NCBI RefSeq assembly: GCF_001718195.1
Contig: NZ_MCNV01000002.1
Coordinates: forward strand, 372,001-436,000
Source of the DNA: Paraburkholderia nodosa
Lineage (GTDB): Bacteria > Pseudomonadota > Gammaproteobacteria > Burkholderiales > Burkholderiaceae
Length of the DNA: 64,000 nt
Direction of reading: 5' to 3'
How positions within the stretch are numbered: the first letter of the stretch is position 1; every line of letters begins with the position of its first letter. Position numbers and translations under genes: made by a program. Below the pieces are notes generated by a model. The model was not told the origin of the DNA. It saw only the letters and a list, made by a program, of their open reading frames with translations, and did not search any database. This document shows positions 11,830 through 20,085 of the stretch, piece by piece.

Positions 11830-12789
11830 TTACGACGACTTCTTGTTGCCGCGATCGATCAGCACGGCGAGCAGGATCACGATGCCCTTGATGACCTGCT
11901 GATAGAACGACGACACGTCGAGCAGGTTCAGGCCGTTGTTGAGCACGCCGATCAGCAGCGCGCCCACGAGCGTGCCGAAGATCCAGCCGCGGCCGCCCGT
12001 GAGGCTCGTGCCGCCCAGCACGACCGCTGCGATGGCGTCGAGCTCGTAGCCCGTGCCCGCGGTCGGCTGCGCGGAGTTCAGGCGCGAAGTCAGCACCACG
12101 CCCGCGAGCGCCGACATGACGCCCGCGATCGTGTACACCCACAGCTGGATGCGATCGACCTTCACGCCCGAAAGCTTCGCCGATTCCGCATTGCCGCCCG
12201 TTGCGTAAATATGGCGGCCGAACACGGTCTTGCGCAGCAGGACCCAGAACACGCCGAACATCGCGAGCATCAGCACGACGGGAATCGGCACGAGGCGCGC
12301 GACATAGCCGCCGCCCAGCAGCGAGAAGAAGTCGCTGTTGAAGCTGCTGATCGGGCTGCCGTTCGACACGACGAGCGCGAGGCCGCGCAGCACCGTCATC
12401 GAACCGAGCGTGGCGATGAACGGCGCGACCTTGCCCTTGCTGATGACGAGTCCGTTGGCGAAGCCCATCAGGCCGCCAGCCACGAGGCCGGCGAGCGTCG
12501 CGACGATAGCGGGCGTGCCCGTGCTCAGCAGCGTCGCGATGATCACGGAGGAAAGCGCGAGCACGGAGCCCGCCGAGAGATCGATGCCGCCGAGCAGAAT
12601 CACGAGCGTCATGCCGAACGCGATCAGCGCATTGATCGACGCCTGGCGCATCACGTTGAGCAGGTTGTCGAGCGTGAGGAAATCGCGGCTCACGATCGAG
12701 AGCGCCACGGAGATGATCAGCAGTGCTACGAAGGGTCCGAGCTTTTGCAGCGTCGCCCGGCTGCCGGGGGTGAGGGTCACTTGCGACAT
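11830..12789 (-). CDS. rbsC: Ribose ABC transporter permease
   Basis: 319-residue polytopic inner-membrane protein of the BPD_transp_2 family with eight to ten hydrophobic helices. The family motif 'LDAIAAVVLGGTSLTGGRG' near residue 245 contacts the ATPase. It forms the ribose channel with RbsA. The gene lies 43 bases after rbsA and 106 bases before rbsB; the ribosome site before its ATG is weak (GCGAGAC), so coupling to rbsA translation is possible. Confidence 0.93.
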   Translation of the reverse strand: MSQVTLTPGSRATLQKLGPFVALLIISVALSIVSRDFLTLDNLLNVMRQASINALIAFGMTLVILLGGIDLSAGSVLALSSVIIATLLSTGTPAIVATLAGLVAGGLMGFANGLVISKGKVAPFIATLGSMTVLRGLALVVSNGSPISSFNSDFFSLLGGGYVARLVPIPVVLMLAMFGVFWVLLRKTVFGRHIYATGGNAESAKLSGVKVDRIQLWVYTIAGVMSALAGVVLTSRLNSAQPTAGTGYELDAIAAVVLGGTSLTGGRGWIFGTLVGALLIGVLNNGLNLLDVSSFYQQVIKGIVILLAVLIDRGNKKSS

Positions 12790-12832
12790 GTCATGTCTCG
12801 CTAGTTTGTAGTGTATGAGTAAGCGCCTTCGC

Positions 12833-14341
12833 TCAGACCGCCACGGCTTGCGCAGCGCTCGCCTGGCCGCCGGCTGCCGCCGTCATGATCAGTTCCTGAG
12901 TGGCCGTGGCCGCCTCGAAGATGCCGTTCTGGCGTCCCTGATGCATGACGAGAATGCGGTCGCTCATGGCCAGCACTTCGGGCAACTCGGACGACACCAT
13001 CACGATGGCGACGCCCTGCGCCGCGAGCTGATTGATGATCGTGTAGATCTCGGCTTTGCCGCCCACGTCCACGCCGCGCGTGGGCTCGTCGAGCAGCAGC
13101 ACCTTCGGCGGCTGCGCCAGCCACTTCGCGAACACGACCTTCTGCTGATTGCCGCCCGAAAGCGCCTTGACGTCGAGTTCGGCGTCGCGCGTGCGCACAC
13201 GCAACTGCTCGATGAGACCGTCGACGGCGCTGCGCTCCGCGCGCTCGTTGACGAAGCCGAGAGTGGCGTACTGATCCAGATGCACGAGCGTCGCGTTTTC
13301 GCGCACCGACATGCCGAGCACGAGCCCCTGACGCTTGCGGTCTTCCGTGACGAAGCCAATGCCCGCCGCAATCGCGCTGGACGCGTCGCGCACCTCGAGC
13401 AGTTTGCCGTCGAGCGTGACCGTGCCCGCGCTCTTGCGGTTCGCGCCGAACAGCGTGCGCAGGATCTCGCTGCGCCCGGCGCCCATGAGTCCGGCGATAC
13501 CGAGCACCTCGCCCGCGCGCACGTCGAACGTAATGCCTTCGATATGGCCTTCATCCGCCAGACCGGCCACGCGCATGCGCACGTCGCCCGGTGCATGGCT
13601 GCGTTTCGGAAAACGCTCGCCGATCTCGCGGCCCACCATCAGGCGCACGATCTCGTCGAAACCGGTGTCGCGAATCGCGCGTTCGCCGACGAAATGGCCG
13701 TCACGGAGCACGCTGATCTTGTCGCACACGCGGAATATCTCTTCCATGCGGTGAGAAACGTAGACGATCGCCACGCCGCTCGCCTTGAGCGACTGCATGA
13801 TCTCGAAGAGCGTTTCGATTTCGCGGTTCGTGAGCGCGGCGGTCGGCTCGTCCATCACGAGGACTTGCGCGTTCAGCGACAGCGCCTTGGCGATTTCCAC
13901 GAGTTGCTGCTGACCGATGGAGAGCAGCCCTGCTTCGGTCTGCGGATCGATACGCTGCGCGCCGACCTTGTCGAGCCACTTGCGCGCCTCTTTACGCATC
14001 GTCGCGACATCGACCATGCCGAAGCGGCTCGGCTCGCGGCCAAGGAACAGATTCTCCATCACCGTCAACTGCGCGATGAGGTTCAATTCCTGGTGAATGA
14101 TGGCAATGCCCGCGCGTTCGGCCTCGACGGTGCTGCGGATCTGCACCGCGCGCCCATCGACGAGGATCTCGCCTGCATCGGCTTGATACACGCCGCTCAG
14201 GATCTTCATGAGCGTCGATTTGCCGGCGCCGTTCTCGCCCATCAGCGCGTGGATCTCACCCGCCTCGATGCGGAAATCGACGCCTTCGAGCACCCGAACC
14301 GGACCGAACGCCTTGCCGATCCCCTGCATCATCACTTGCAT
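12833..14341 (-). CDS. rbsA: Ribose ABC transporter ATP-binding protein (two ATPase domains)
   Basis: 502 residues with two tandem ABC domains, as in RbsA/XylG/MglA. Domain one has Walker A GENGAGKST near residue 36, signature 'LSIGQQQLVEIAKALS' and Walker B 'VLVMDEPTAAL'. Domain two has a degenerate Walker A 'GLMGAGRSE', signature 'LSGGNQQKVVFAKWL' and 'VLLLDEPTRGVDVG'. A degenerate second site is normal for the family. It energises ribose import with RbsC and RbsB. The gene starts 10 bases after rbsD and the operon context is intact. Confidence 0.94.
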   Translation of the reverse strand: MQVMMQGIGKAFGPVRVLEGVDFRIEAGEIHALMGENGAGKSTLMKILSGVYQADAGEILVDGRAVQIRSTVEAERAGIAIIHQELNLIAQLTVMENLFLGREPSRFGMVDVATMRKEARKWLDKVGAQRIDPQTEAGLLSIGQQQLVEIAKALSLNAQVLVMDEPTAALTNREIETLFEIMQSLKASGVAIVYVSHRMEEIFRVCDKISVLRDGHFVGERAIRDTGFDEIVRLMVGREIGERFPKRSHAPGDVRMRVAGLADEGHIEGITFDVRAGEVLGIAGLMGAGRSEILRTLFGANRKSAGTVTLDGKLLEVRDASSAIAAGIGFVTEDRKRQGLVLGMSVRENATLVHLDQYATLGFVNERAERSAVDGLIEQLRVRTRDAELDVKALSGGNQQKVVFAKWLAQPPKVLLLDEPTRGVDVGGKAEIYTIINQLAAQGVAIVMVSSELPEVLAMSDRILVMHQGRQNGIFEAATATQELIMTAAAGGQASAAQAVAV

Positions 14342-14351
14342 CCTGGACCTC

Positions 14352-14750
14352 TCAGAAGATCACGCCCGAATGCAAAATCACATTCGCGTAGGGGCTGCAC
14401 TCGCCGGTGCGGATCACCGCCTTCGCCTCGCGGCAGCGGCGCTTGAATTCTTCGTGCGGCACGGTTTCCACGGCGATGTGCGTGGCGGCCATCTCGCGGC
14501 TGCGCGCCACCACGGCCGCGTTATGCGTCTGCGCCTCGCTCGCGAACACCGCGCGCTCGGCCTTGAAGTCGGCGAGCACGCTGTCGAGCACGGCGAAGAA
14601 GTCGGGCACGCCCACCGCGAGCGAAACGTCGATGCATTCCACGCCGTCGGGAACGGGCAGCCCGCAGTCGGCGATCACGAGGCTATCGGTGTGGCCCATG
14701 CGCGCGAGCACGCGTGCGATGTCGCGATTCAGATGTCCGTGTTTTTTCAC
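14352..14750 (-). CDS. rbsD: D-ribose pyranase
   Basis: 132 residues, full length for RbsD (about 130-140). Conserved 'MKKHGHLNRDIARVLARMGHTD' start with the catalytic His, and a C-terminal 'VIRTGECSPYANVILHSGV'. It converts beta-pyranose ribose to the furanose form used by ribokinase. The start codon is GTG at 14750 and overlaps the rbsK stop by four bases, implying translational coupling. Confidence 0.93.
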   Translation of the reverse strand: MKKHGHLNRDIARVLARMGHTDSLVIADCGLPVPDGVECIDVSLAVGVPDFFAVLDSVLADFKAERAVFASEAQTHNAAVVARSREMAATHIAVETVPHEEFKRRCREAKAVIRTGECSPYANVILHSGVIF

Positions 14751-15649
14751 TGCGAATCTCGGGCTTGCGTGTTCAGAAAGGCTTCGAGTTCGGCGAGCGT
14801 GGGCATGCCGCCCTGCGCACCGGCGCGCGTCACCGAGAGCGCGCCTGCCGCGTTCGCGCGCCGCACGGCCTCGCCAATGCCGAGATGCCAGAACGCCGCG
14901 AGTGCGCCGTTGAAGGTGTCGCCGGCGCCGGTCGTATCGACGGCTTCGACGGTGAATCCCGGCTGATGCACGAGCGCGCCATTGGCGTCAGCGTAGTACG
15001 CGCCGTCTTTACCGTGCGTCATGGCGATGCGCACTGGCGAGCGCGCGATGACCTCGCCCCACGCGCCTTCCGGCGTTTGCAGCGCGGTGGCGAGTTCATG
15101 CTCGTTGGGCGTGAGCAGCGTAGTCAGTTCGAGCAGTTCGCCGCTCAGTTCGACTGCGGGCGCGGGATTGAGAAAGAACGGCTTGCCGTGTTCGCGGGCA
15201 CGCCGCGCGGCATGCAGCACCGTTGCGTAGGGCACTTCGAGTTGGGCGAGCACGACGTCGGCCTGCGCGATCGCGGCGCTTGCACGGTCGATGTCTTCGG
15301 GCGAAAGCTCGTGGTTCGCGCCGGGCACGACGATGATCGCGTTATCGCCGCCCGAGAGTGTGATCGACGCGATGCCGGTCGCCTCGCGCCCCGTGCTCAC
15401 ATGCGCGATATCGACGCCTTCGCGCGCCAGCGTCGCTTTCATCTCGCCCCCGAACGCATCGGCGCCGACGCAGCCGATCATCGTCACCTCGGCGCCAAGG
15501 CGCGCCGCCGCGACCGCCTGGTTCGCGCCCTTGCCGCCCGGATGGGTCGAAAAATGCGTGCCGAACAGCGTCTCGCCGAGCCGGGGAAACGTGTCGGTCG
15601 TGACGACCATGTCCATGTTGATGCTGCCCACCACCACTACGCGCGCCAT
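14747..15649 (-). CDS. rbsK: Ribokinase
   Basis: 300-residue PfkB-family sugar kinase. N-terminal 'GSINMDMVV' and 'GGKGANQAVAAARLGAEV' bind ribose. The C-terminal 'DTTGAGDTFNGALAAF' contains the catalytic Asp and anion hole. It phosphorylates ribose to ribose-5-phosphate in the cytoplasm. It is the first gene of the ribose operon, an order (K-D-A-C-B) that differs from E. coli (D-A-C-B-K-R). AAGGGAG lies ahead of the ATG. The promoter at 15723-15768 is directly upstream. Confidence 0.94.
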   Translation of the reverse strand: MARVVVVGSINMDMVVTTDTFPRLGETLFGTHFSTHPGGKGANQAVAAARLGAEVTMIGCVGADAFGGEMKATLAREGVDIAHVSTGREATGIASITLSGGDNAIIVVPGANHELSPEDIDRASAAIAQADVVLAQLEVPYATVLHAARRAREHGKPFFLNPAPAVELSGELLELTTLLTPNEHELATALQTPEGAWGEVIARSPVRIAMTHGKDGAYYADANGALVHQPGFTVEAVDTTGAGDTFNGALAAFWHLGIGEAVRRANAAGALSVTRAGAQGGMPTLAELEAFLNTQARDSQ

Positions 15650-15722
15650 TGCACTCCCTTTCGACGGCTTGCCGCGCCTGCGGTTTTTTGCCGTGCTAAA
15701 ACGTAATCAGCTTGGGAGCGCA

Positions 15723-15768
15723 GTTATACCAGAGTGCTCACGCGTGTGAAATAGACCCAGGGTATAAC
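15723..15768 (-). promoter_or_regulatory. Ribose operon promoter with flanking inverted repeat
   Basis: On the minus strand a -35-like TTTCAC (complement of 15746-15751) and a -10-like TATAAC (complement of 15723-15728) are separated by exactly 17 bases, about 75 bases before rbsK. The -10 lies inside GTTATACC (15723-15730), which is matched by the inverted copy GGTATAAC at 15761-15768, just upstream of the -35. Such paired sites are typical of a repressor that blocks polymerase from both sides. The cognate protein is unknown; the LacI regulator at 9533-10564 is the obvious candidate. Confidence 0.5.
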
Positions 15769-15875
15769 CGGATGCGCAGGACAATATGGCCCCGATTACT
15801 GGGGGCCGGCCGTAGTGGGGCACCGGCTCTATACGAATCCGGCGCGGTGGTGGCCCGCGACGCGATTCTTGCGCA

Positions 15876-17333
15876 TCACGCCTCGATACCTAGCGCGACG
15901 ATGCGCCGGTACAGCGTCGCGCGCGCCATGCCGATTTGCGCGGCGGCTTTCGTCACCTGGCCGCCGGCCGCGCGTAACGCTTCGGTCAGGAAGCGGCGAT
16001 CGTAATCGCGCATTGCTTCGTCGTACTGCTGATACTGCGGCACGCCGGTGTCGTCCTGCGTATCGTGCTGAGTGCCCGTCTCTTCGTCGCGGCGCTGCCC
16101 ACGCCCATCGCCGATGAAGCGCGCGAGCGAGCGCGCATCGATGCGCTCGCTGTCCGATAGCAACACCGCGCGCTCGAGCGTATTGCGCAGCTCACGCACG
16201 TTGCCTGGCCAGCCATACGCACACAGCACCGCGAGCGCGTCTTTGTCGAGTTCGAGATGCCCCGCGCCGCTCTCCACCGCGAGCTTGTCGAGAATCGAAT
16301 ACGCCATCGCCTCGATGTCCGCCAGGCGCTCGCGCAGCGGCGGCACACGAATCATTAGTACGTTGAGCCGGTAGTAGAGGTCCGCACGAAACCGGCCCTG
16401 CGCCACGAGTGCGGGCAGATCCGCCGAGGTCGCCGCGATGATGCGCACGTCGGTGCGCACGATGCGATTCGAGCCGAGCGGCTCGAACTCCTGCTCCTGC
16501 AAGACCCGCAGCAATTTGCCCTGCAGCGCGAGCGGCATGTCGCCGATCTCGTCGAGAAAGAGTGTGCCGCCCTGAGCCAGCTCGAACTTGCCGATGCGCC
16601 CCTTGCGCTCCGCGCCGGTGTACGCGCCCGCCTCCGCGCCGAAGAACTCCAGTTCCAGCAGCGTGTCGGGAATCGCCGCGACGTTCACCGTCACGAGCGG
16701 ACTGTCCGCGCGTCCGGACGCGCCGTGGATGGCGTGCGCGAGCAGCTCCTTCCCCGTGCCCGTTTCGCCAAGCAACAGCACCGGCGAGGCGAGACGCGCG
16801 GCCCGGCGCGCCTGGCGCTTCACTTCGAGGCTTGCGGCGCTCGTGCCGATCAAGCTCGAAAAGCTGTACTTCGCGCGACGCACCTGCGCGAGCGACTGAC
16901 GCGTGCTGATCAGTTCGGCTCGCAGCCGTGCGTACTGGCTAAAGAGCGGCGACAGTCCCTTGAGTTCGTTGAACAGCACGAAGCCGACAGCACCGATCGT
17001 CTCGCCGTTGTCGTCCTTGATCGGCAAACGCGTGACGACGATCGGATCGCGATCGGTCTCGAGAATGTCGAGCAGAATGGGCTCGCCCCCCTTCACGACG
17101 TCGCGCATCATGCTGTTGGGAATGACGGCTTCGCAATCGAGACCGATCACGGCTGTGGGGTCGTCAAAGCCGAAGCGCGCCGCGTAGTCCCGGTTGATCC
17201 ACACCACGCGCGCGTTGCGATCGACGATCACGGTGCCTTCGCTGAACTTGTCGAGTGATCGAAAGAGCGATTGCATCGCCAGCTTGCGCACGTGGTCGTA
17301 GTCGGCCAGCAGCGCGGTCGTTTCAATTTCCAT
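15876..17333 (-). CDS. Sigma-54-dependent activator with PAS sensor and Fis-type HTH
   Basis: 485 residues. Residues about 25-130 are a PAS domain ('[25 protein letters not shown]'). An AAA+ domain follows with Walker A GETGTGKE at 189-196, a sigma-54 contact loop GAYTGA at 236-241 (Tyr in place of the usual Phe) and Walker B '[12 protein letters not shown]'. The C-terminus is a Fis-type HTH ('[21 protein letters not shown]'). The start, ATG at 17333, has AGGAAAAG upstream. It is divergent from the permease/3-hydroxybutyrate dehydrogenase pair, whose upstream region carries a -24/-12 promoter. It therefore very likely activates that operon, with the PAS domain sensing a metabolite. Confidence 0.88.
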   Translation of the reverse strand: MEIETTALLADYDHVRKLAMQSLFRSLDKFSEGTVIVDRNARVVWINRDYAARFGFDDPTAVIGLDCEAVIPNSMMRDVVKGGEPILLDILETDRDPIVVTRLPIKDDNGETIGAVGFVLFNELKGLSPLFSQYARLRAELISTRQSLAQVRRAKYSFSSLIGTSAASLEVKRQARRAARLASPVLLLGETGTGKELLAHAIHGASGRADSPLVTVNVAAIPDTLLELEFFGAEAGAYTGAERKGRIGKFELAQGGTLFLDEIGDMPLALQGKLLRVLQEQEFEPLGSNRIVRTDVRIIAATSADLPALVAQGRFRADLYYRLNVLMIRVPPLRERLADIEAMAYSILDKLAVESGAGHLELDKDALAVLCAYGWPGNVRELRNTLERAVLLSDSERIDARSLARFIGDGRGQRRDEETGTQHDTQDDTGVPQYQQYDEAMRDYDRRFLTEALRAAGGQVTKAAAQIGMARATLYRRIVALGIEA

Positions 17334-17599
17334 TCGGTGCTTTTCCTGGATCGCGGCCCTGACGTAGCCCGTCACGACCAGTGGATTCTCATTTGCGGGA
17401 CGCATTATCCCAGAAATGAGATTGCGCCACGTCCCCTGAAATTTCCCGGCTTGGCGCGCGGGGATGGCAAGCGGCGCCGCGCTTTCTTCGCCTAACTCGT
17501 CTCAGTTTTGCGACTCGCAGCCGCCGCAAGCATCCCGGCGCACCCCTGCGCCCCGCGCAGCGGGTTCGCCCGCCGCTTCGCGCAAGGCTCTCCGCCCGC

Positions 17600-17615
17600 T
17601 GGCACACATCGTGCT
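17600..17615 (+). promoter_or_regulatory. Sigma-54 (-24/-12) promoter
   Basis: TGGCACACATCGTGCT matches the TGGCAC-N5-TTGCW consensus: perfect -24 element and an invariant GG-N10-GC spacing. It lies about 77 bases before the permease ATG at 17692, in the 358-base divergent gap (17334-17691) next to a sigma-54 activator gene. No activator-binding palindrome could be assigned with confidence in the rest of the gap. Confidence 0.7.
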
Positions 17616-17691
17616 CTATTGCGCGGTCGCGCCGGCTTCGGCGCGCGCGAACAACAAACAGACCTGCACGAATAAACCAACTGGAGACAAG

Positions 17692-19092
17692 ATGTCCTTT
17701 GTGATTGTGATCGCCGCTTTGGCGTTCCTGATGTTCGTGGCCTACCGCGGCTACAGCGTCATTCTCTTTGCGCCCATCGCCGCACTGGGCGCCGTGCTGC
17801 TGATCGATCCCTCCGCCGTCGCCCCCGTGTTTTCCGGCATTTTCATGGAAAAGATGGTCGGCTTCGTCAAGCTCTACTTCCCCGTCTTCCTGCTCGGCGC
17901 CGTGTTCGGTAAGGTCATCGAACTATCCGGCTTCTCCGAGGCGATCGTGGCCGCCGCGATCCGCTACATTGGCCGCTCGCGCGCCAATGCCGTGATCGTC
18001 GCGGTCTGCGCGCTGCTCACGTATGGCGGCGTCTCGCTCTTCGTCGTGGTGTTCGCGGTGTATCCCTTCGCCGCCGAACTCTATCGCCAGAGCAACATTC
18101 CGAAGCGCCTCATGCCCGGTGCGATCGCGCTCGGCGCGTTCACGTTCACGATGGATTCGCTGCCCGGTACGCCGCAGATCCAGAACATCATTCCCACGAC
18201 GTTCTTCAAGACCACCGCGTGGGCCGCGCCCTGGCTCGGCTTGATCGGCTCGATCTTCATCATCGTGGTCGGTCTCACGTACCTCGAATGGCGCCGCCGC
18301 AGCGCCATGGCGAAGGGCGAAGGCTATGGCACGTCGCTCGTGAACGAACCGGAGCGCGTCGAGACCGGCAATCTGCCGCATCCGGCGCTGGCCATCGCGC
18401 CGCTCGTGCTCGTTGGCGTCGCCAACTTCCTGCTGACGAAGTGGATTCCGCAGTGGTACGGCGAAAGCTTCACCGTCGCGCCCGACGTGCTGCCCGGCAT
18501 GCACGCGCCCGTGACGGTGGCCGTGAAGAGCGTCGTCGCCATCTGGGCCGTGCAGGGCGCACTGCTGCTCGGCATTCTGCTCGTCATCGTGACGGCGTTC
18601 GGCCGCGTGAAGGAACGCTTCGCGACCGGCACGAAGGCCGCAGTGAGCGGCGCGCTGCTCGCCACGCTCAATACGGCATCCGAGTACGGCTTCGGCGGCG
18701 TGATCTCGGCGCTGCCCGGCTTCCTCGTGGTCGGCAATGCGCTCAAGGCCATTCCGAATCCGCTCGTGAATGCGGCCGTGTCGGTTTCGGCGCTCGCGGG
18801 TATCACGGGTTCCGCATCGGGCGGCATGAGCATCGCGCTCGCCGCCATGTCGGACACCTTCATCAAGACCGCGCAGGCCATGCACATCCCGATGGAAGTG
18901 CTGCACCGCGTGGTGGCAATGGCGAGCGGCGGCATGGATACGCTGCCGCACAACGGCGCGGTCATCACGCTGCTCGCGGTTACGGGCCTCACGCACCGCG
19001 AGTCGTATCGCGACATTTTCGCGGTGACGATCATCAAAACGCTCGCGGTCTTCTTCGTCATCGCCGTGTTCTACCTGACCGGCATCGTCTAA
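17692..19092 (+). CDS. GntP-family permease, probable 3-hydroxybutyrate importer
   Basis: 466 residues, about 12 hydrophobic helices, GntP/citrate-type symporter family. Blocks such as 'GGVSLFVVVFAVYPFAAEL', 'SLPGTPQIQNIIPTTFF' and 'SGGMDTLPHNGAVITLL' are conserved in the subgroup found with 3-hydroxybutyrate dehydrogenase. ATG at 17692 follows GGAGAC by four bases; the frame is open upstream to 17464 but that segment is not membrane-like. The gene ends 24 bases before the dehydrogenase. Substrate assignment (3-hydroxybutyrate or a related small hydroxy acid) is inferred from that neighbour. Confidence 0.82.
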   Translation: MSFVIVIAALAFLMFVAYRGYSVILFAPIAALGAVLLIDPSAVAPVFSGIFMEKMVGFVKLYFPVFLLGAVFGKVIELSGFSEAIVAAAIRYIGRSRANAVIVAVCALLTYGGVSLFVVVFAVYPFAAELYRQSNIPKRLMPGAIALGAFTFTMDSLPGTPQIQNIIPTTFFKTTAWAAPWLGLIGSIFIIVVGLTYLEWRRRSAMAKGEGYGTSLVNEPERVETGNLPHPALAIAPLVLVGVANFLLTKWIPQWYGESFTVAPDVLPGMHAPVTVAVKSVVAIWAVQGALLLGILLVIVTAFGRVKERFATGTKAAVSGALLATLNTASEYGFGGVISALPGFLVVGNALKAIPNPLVNAAVSVSALAGITGSASGGMSIALAAMSDTFIKTAQAMHIPMEVLHRVVAMASGGMDTLPHNGAVITLLAVTGLTHRESYRDIFAVTIIKTLAVFFVIAVFYLTGIV

Positions 19093-19116
19093 CCGGCAAC
19101 TACACCAGGCCCACCC

Positions 19117-19908
19117 ATGCATCTCCCCAACACGCTCTCCCTCGCCGGAAAGACCGCCGTCGTCACCGGTTCGACCAGCGGCATCGGTCTCGGCATTGCG
19201 ACGGCGCTGGCTCGCGCTGGCGCCAATATCGTCCTGAACGGTTTCGGCGATCCGGCGGCCGCGCTCGCGCAAATCGAAGCGACCGGCGTGCGCGCCGTGC
19301 ATCACAACGCGGACATGAGCCGTCCTGCCGAGATCGAAGCCCTCGTGACTTTCGCGGCAAGCACGTTCGGCGGGCTCGATATTCTCGTCAACAACGCGGG
19401 CATTCAGTACGTCGAAACGATCGAGAACTTCCCGGTGGAGCGCTGGGACCAGATCATCGCGATCAATCTGAGCGCGACGTTTCACGCGACGCGCGCAGCG
19501 CTTCCCATCATGCGCGCAACGGGTTGGGGACGCGTGATCAATATCGCGTCGGTACATGGGCTCGTCGGCTCGGTCGGCAAGTCGGCCTATGTCGCGGCCA
19601 AGCATGGCGTGATCGGGCTCACCAAGGTCGCCGCACTGGAAACCGCGCGCAGCGGCGTGACCGTCAACGCGATCTGTCCGGGCTGGGTGCTCACGCCGCT
19701 CGTACAGAAGCAGATCGATGACCTGGCTCACCGCGAGGCCATCTCCGTCGAAGACGCCACGCTGAAACTGCTCGGCGAAAAGCAACCGTCGGCAAGCTTT
19801 GCGACGGTCGAGCAAATCGGTGGCGTAGCGGCCTTCCTGTGCTCGGAAGCGGCGAACGAGATGCGCGGCGCCGAACTCAAGGTGGATGGCGGCTGGCTCG
19901 CGCAGTAA
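19117..19908 (+). CDS. bdhA: 3-hydroxybutyrate dehydrogenase (SDR)
   Basis: 263-residue short-chain dehydrogenase. Cofactor motif TGSTSGIG at 17-24, NNAG near 92-95, catalytic Ser145, Tyr158 and Lys162. The long C-terminal lid ('VLTPLVQKQIDDLAH') and 'EKQPSASFATVEQIGG' are typical of D-3-hydroxybutyrate dehydrogenases, which interconvert 3-hydroxybutyrate and acetoacetate with NAD. It is cotranscribed with the permease, so the pair imports and oxidises a polyhydroxybutyrate breakdown product under sigma-54 control. Confidence 0.9.
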   Translation: MHLPNTLSLAGKTAVVTGSTSGIGLGIATALARAGANIVLNGFGDPAAALAQIEATGVRAVHHNADMSRPAEIEALVTFAASTFGGLDILVNNAGIQYVETIENFPVERWDQIIAINLSATFHATRAALPIMRATGWGRVINIASVHGLVGSVGKSAYVAAKHGVIGLTKVAALETARSGVTVNAICPGWVLTPLVQKQIDDLAHREAISVEDATLKLLGEKQPSASFATVEQIGGVAAFLCSEAANEMRGAELKVDGGWLAQ

Positions 19909-20041
19909 AAACGGCAGCGGCGCGCGAACGACGTACGACGCGTCAATCGCGCGCCATGCGCCGCAGTTTCATGGCGTGCGTATTCCGTACGTCTTCGTAC
20001 AGAACACCTGAGCGTGCCGATTTATGTGTTGGCTGATTATT

Positions 20042-20070
20042 TCGTATCGTTCCGCAGTGAGTCGATACGA
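20042..20070. terminator. Hairpin between convergent genes
   Basis: Perfect inverted repeat TCGTATCG (20042-20049) / CGATACGA (20063-20070) with a 13-base loop, in the 177 bases between the converging dehydrogenase and GGDEF-EAL genes. There is no clear T-run on either side, so a bidirectional stop or mRNA-stabilising role is only a guess. Confidence 0.4.
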
Positions 20071-20085
20071 TGCTGCCGTATCGAT

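Noticed and set aside
17923..19815. A minus-strand open frame of 630 codons across the permease and 3-hydroxybutyrate dehydrogenase.
   Set aside because: His/Arg/Glu-rich mirror translation of two conserved genes.
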